Below, in pieces: positions 5,018 through 5,555 of a stretch of 5,555 bases of DNA. A program made the position numbers and the translations under genes. The notes under the pieces are model-generated. The model was not told the origin of the DNA and made no database searches. It worked only from the letters and a program-made list of their open reading frames with translations. The stretch is from an uncultured Collinsella sp. GTDB lineage: Bacteria > Actinomycetota > Coriobacteriia > Coriobacteriales > Coriobacteriaceae. Position 1 is the first letter of the stretch. Each line of letters opens with the position of its first letter. The stretch spans positions 1-5,555 of the forward strand of contig USJQ01000081.1 in assembly GCA_900554985.1 (NCBI GenBank), given 5' to 3'.

Positions 5018-5555
5018 ATGACTGCAGAAGATAAGGCAAAGAACGCCGGCAAGGTCGCGCTCGTTTTGGAGGGCGGCAGCTTCCGCGGGCAATTTACCGC
5101 AGGCGTACTCGACGTTCTCATGGAGGCCGGCGTCGAGATTCCGGCGGTATATGGCGTATCGGCCGGCGCCCTCAACGGCGTGAACTACAAGTCGCATCAG
5201 ATCGGCCGTGCCAACCGCATCAACCTGGCTTTCTGCAATGACAACCGCTTCATGGGCGCCGCATCGTTTGCGTCCACGGGCTCCATCGTGGGTTACGATT
5301 TTATCTTCAACGATGTCCAGGACCGCCTGGATCCCTTTGACAACGAAGCGTTCGACGCGAGCCCCACCAAGATGTACGCCGTCGCGACGGACATGCTCTT
5401 TGGAACCGCTGCATACCTGCCGGTCAAAAGCGCCGTGCTCGACCTCGATGCCGTGCGCGCCTCGACGTCGCTGCCGCTGGTGACGCCGCCGGTCGAGATC
5501 GATGGGCACAAATACGTCGACGGCGGCGTAGCCGATTCGGTCCCCATCGAGCACG
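5018..5555 (+). CDS. patatin-like phospholipase, N-terminal part (cut by window end)
   Basis: This is the first 179 residues of a patatin-family serine lipid hydrolase. Motifs are complete: the oxyanion loop GGSFRG at 19-24, the nucleophile elbow GVSAG with Ser48, and the dyad aspartate in DGG with Asp168. The family cleaves acyl chains from phospholipids or other lipids using a Ser-Asp dyad. The hydrophobic stretch AYGV-like strand leading to Ser48 and the RASTSLPLVTPPVEIDG region before Asp168 fit bacterial patatin-like proteins. There is no signal peptide, so a cytoplasmic or membrane-associated role is likely. The ATG at 5018 has the near-perfect ribosome binding site AGGAGG 5 nt upstream. 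The reading frame is still open at the window edge. The substrate cannot be read from the sequence. Confidence 0.93.
   Translation, partial: MTAEDKAKNAGKVALVLEGGSFRGQFTAGVLDVLMEAGVEIPAVYGVSAGALNGVNYKSHQIGRANRINLAFCNDNRFMGAASFASTGSIVGYDFIFNDVQDRLDPFDNEAFDASPTKMYAVATDMLFGTAAYLPVKSAVLDLDAVRASTSLPLVTPPVEIDGHKYVDGGVADSVPIEH

Noticed and set aside
4671..5021. 116-residue plus-strand frame across the repeats
   Set aside because: It runs through copy B and the 62-bp tandem repeats, is rich in Arg and Ser, has no ribosome binding site, and ends over the patatin start codon.
4955..5554. 199-residue open frame on the minus strand
   Set aside because: It is opposite the patatin-like gene, whose motifs and ribosome binding site are strong. 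The minus product has the composition of a shadow frame.

Overview
The window looks like chromosomal DNA from a GC-rich actinobacterium of the Coriobacteriia, most likely Collinsella or a close relative. This is an inference from three things: strong G/C preference at third codon positions, a small DUF6110-type protein beside a P1B-type ATPase, and the form of the one-piece tmRNA. No search was run, so the genus is not proven.

Positions 50-2429 hold a metal-transport-like operon. A small membrane-anchored DUF6110-like protein comes first, followed 18 nt later by a P1B-type heavy-metal ATPase. The ATPase has all catalytic P-type motifs, but its membrane metal-binding motif is Tyr-Ser-Cys instead of Cys-Pro-Cys, and its N-terminal domain lacks a CxxC pair. 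A strong hairpin terminator closes the unit.

Positions 2434-3418 hold a toxin-antitoxin-like pair with its own promoter. A RelB/DinJ-like ribbon-helix-helix antitoxin overlaps, through a GTGA junction, a PIN-domain putative ribonuclease. Three GCTAGC palindromes lie in and just after the promoter and are candidate operators for autorepression. A GC-rich hairpin separates the toxin from the next, convergent gene.

Positions 3427-3861 (minus strand) hold an unrecognised, acidic, helix-rich protein of 144 residues. A 239-base divergent spacer follows, then the complete ssrA gene for tmRNA (4101-4464), whose reading frame encodes a tag ending in ALAA, and a strong intrinsic terminator.

Positions 4511-4930 have no convincing gene but are full of repeats. 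There are two copies of a 47-bp sequence that each carry, in inverted orientation, a perfect 17-nt match to the T-arm of the tmRNA. One copy forms the left end of a roughly 132-bp element with terminal inverted repeats and several internal hairpins. A 62-bp tandem repeat follows. This is the most unusual part of the window.

The window ends inside a patatin-like phospholipase gene (from 5018) with a strong ribosome binding site and intact oxyanion-hole, GxSxG and DGG motifs. The genes form separate transcription units and no single pathway links them all.
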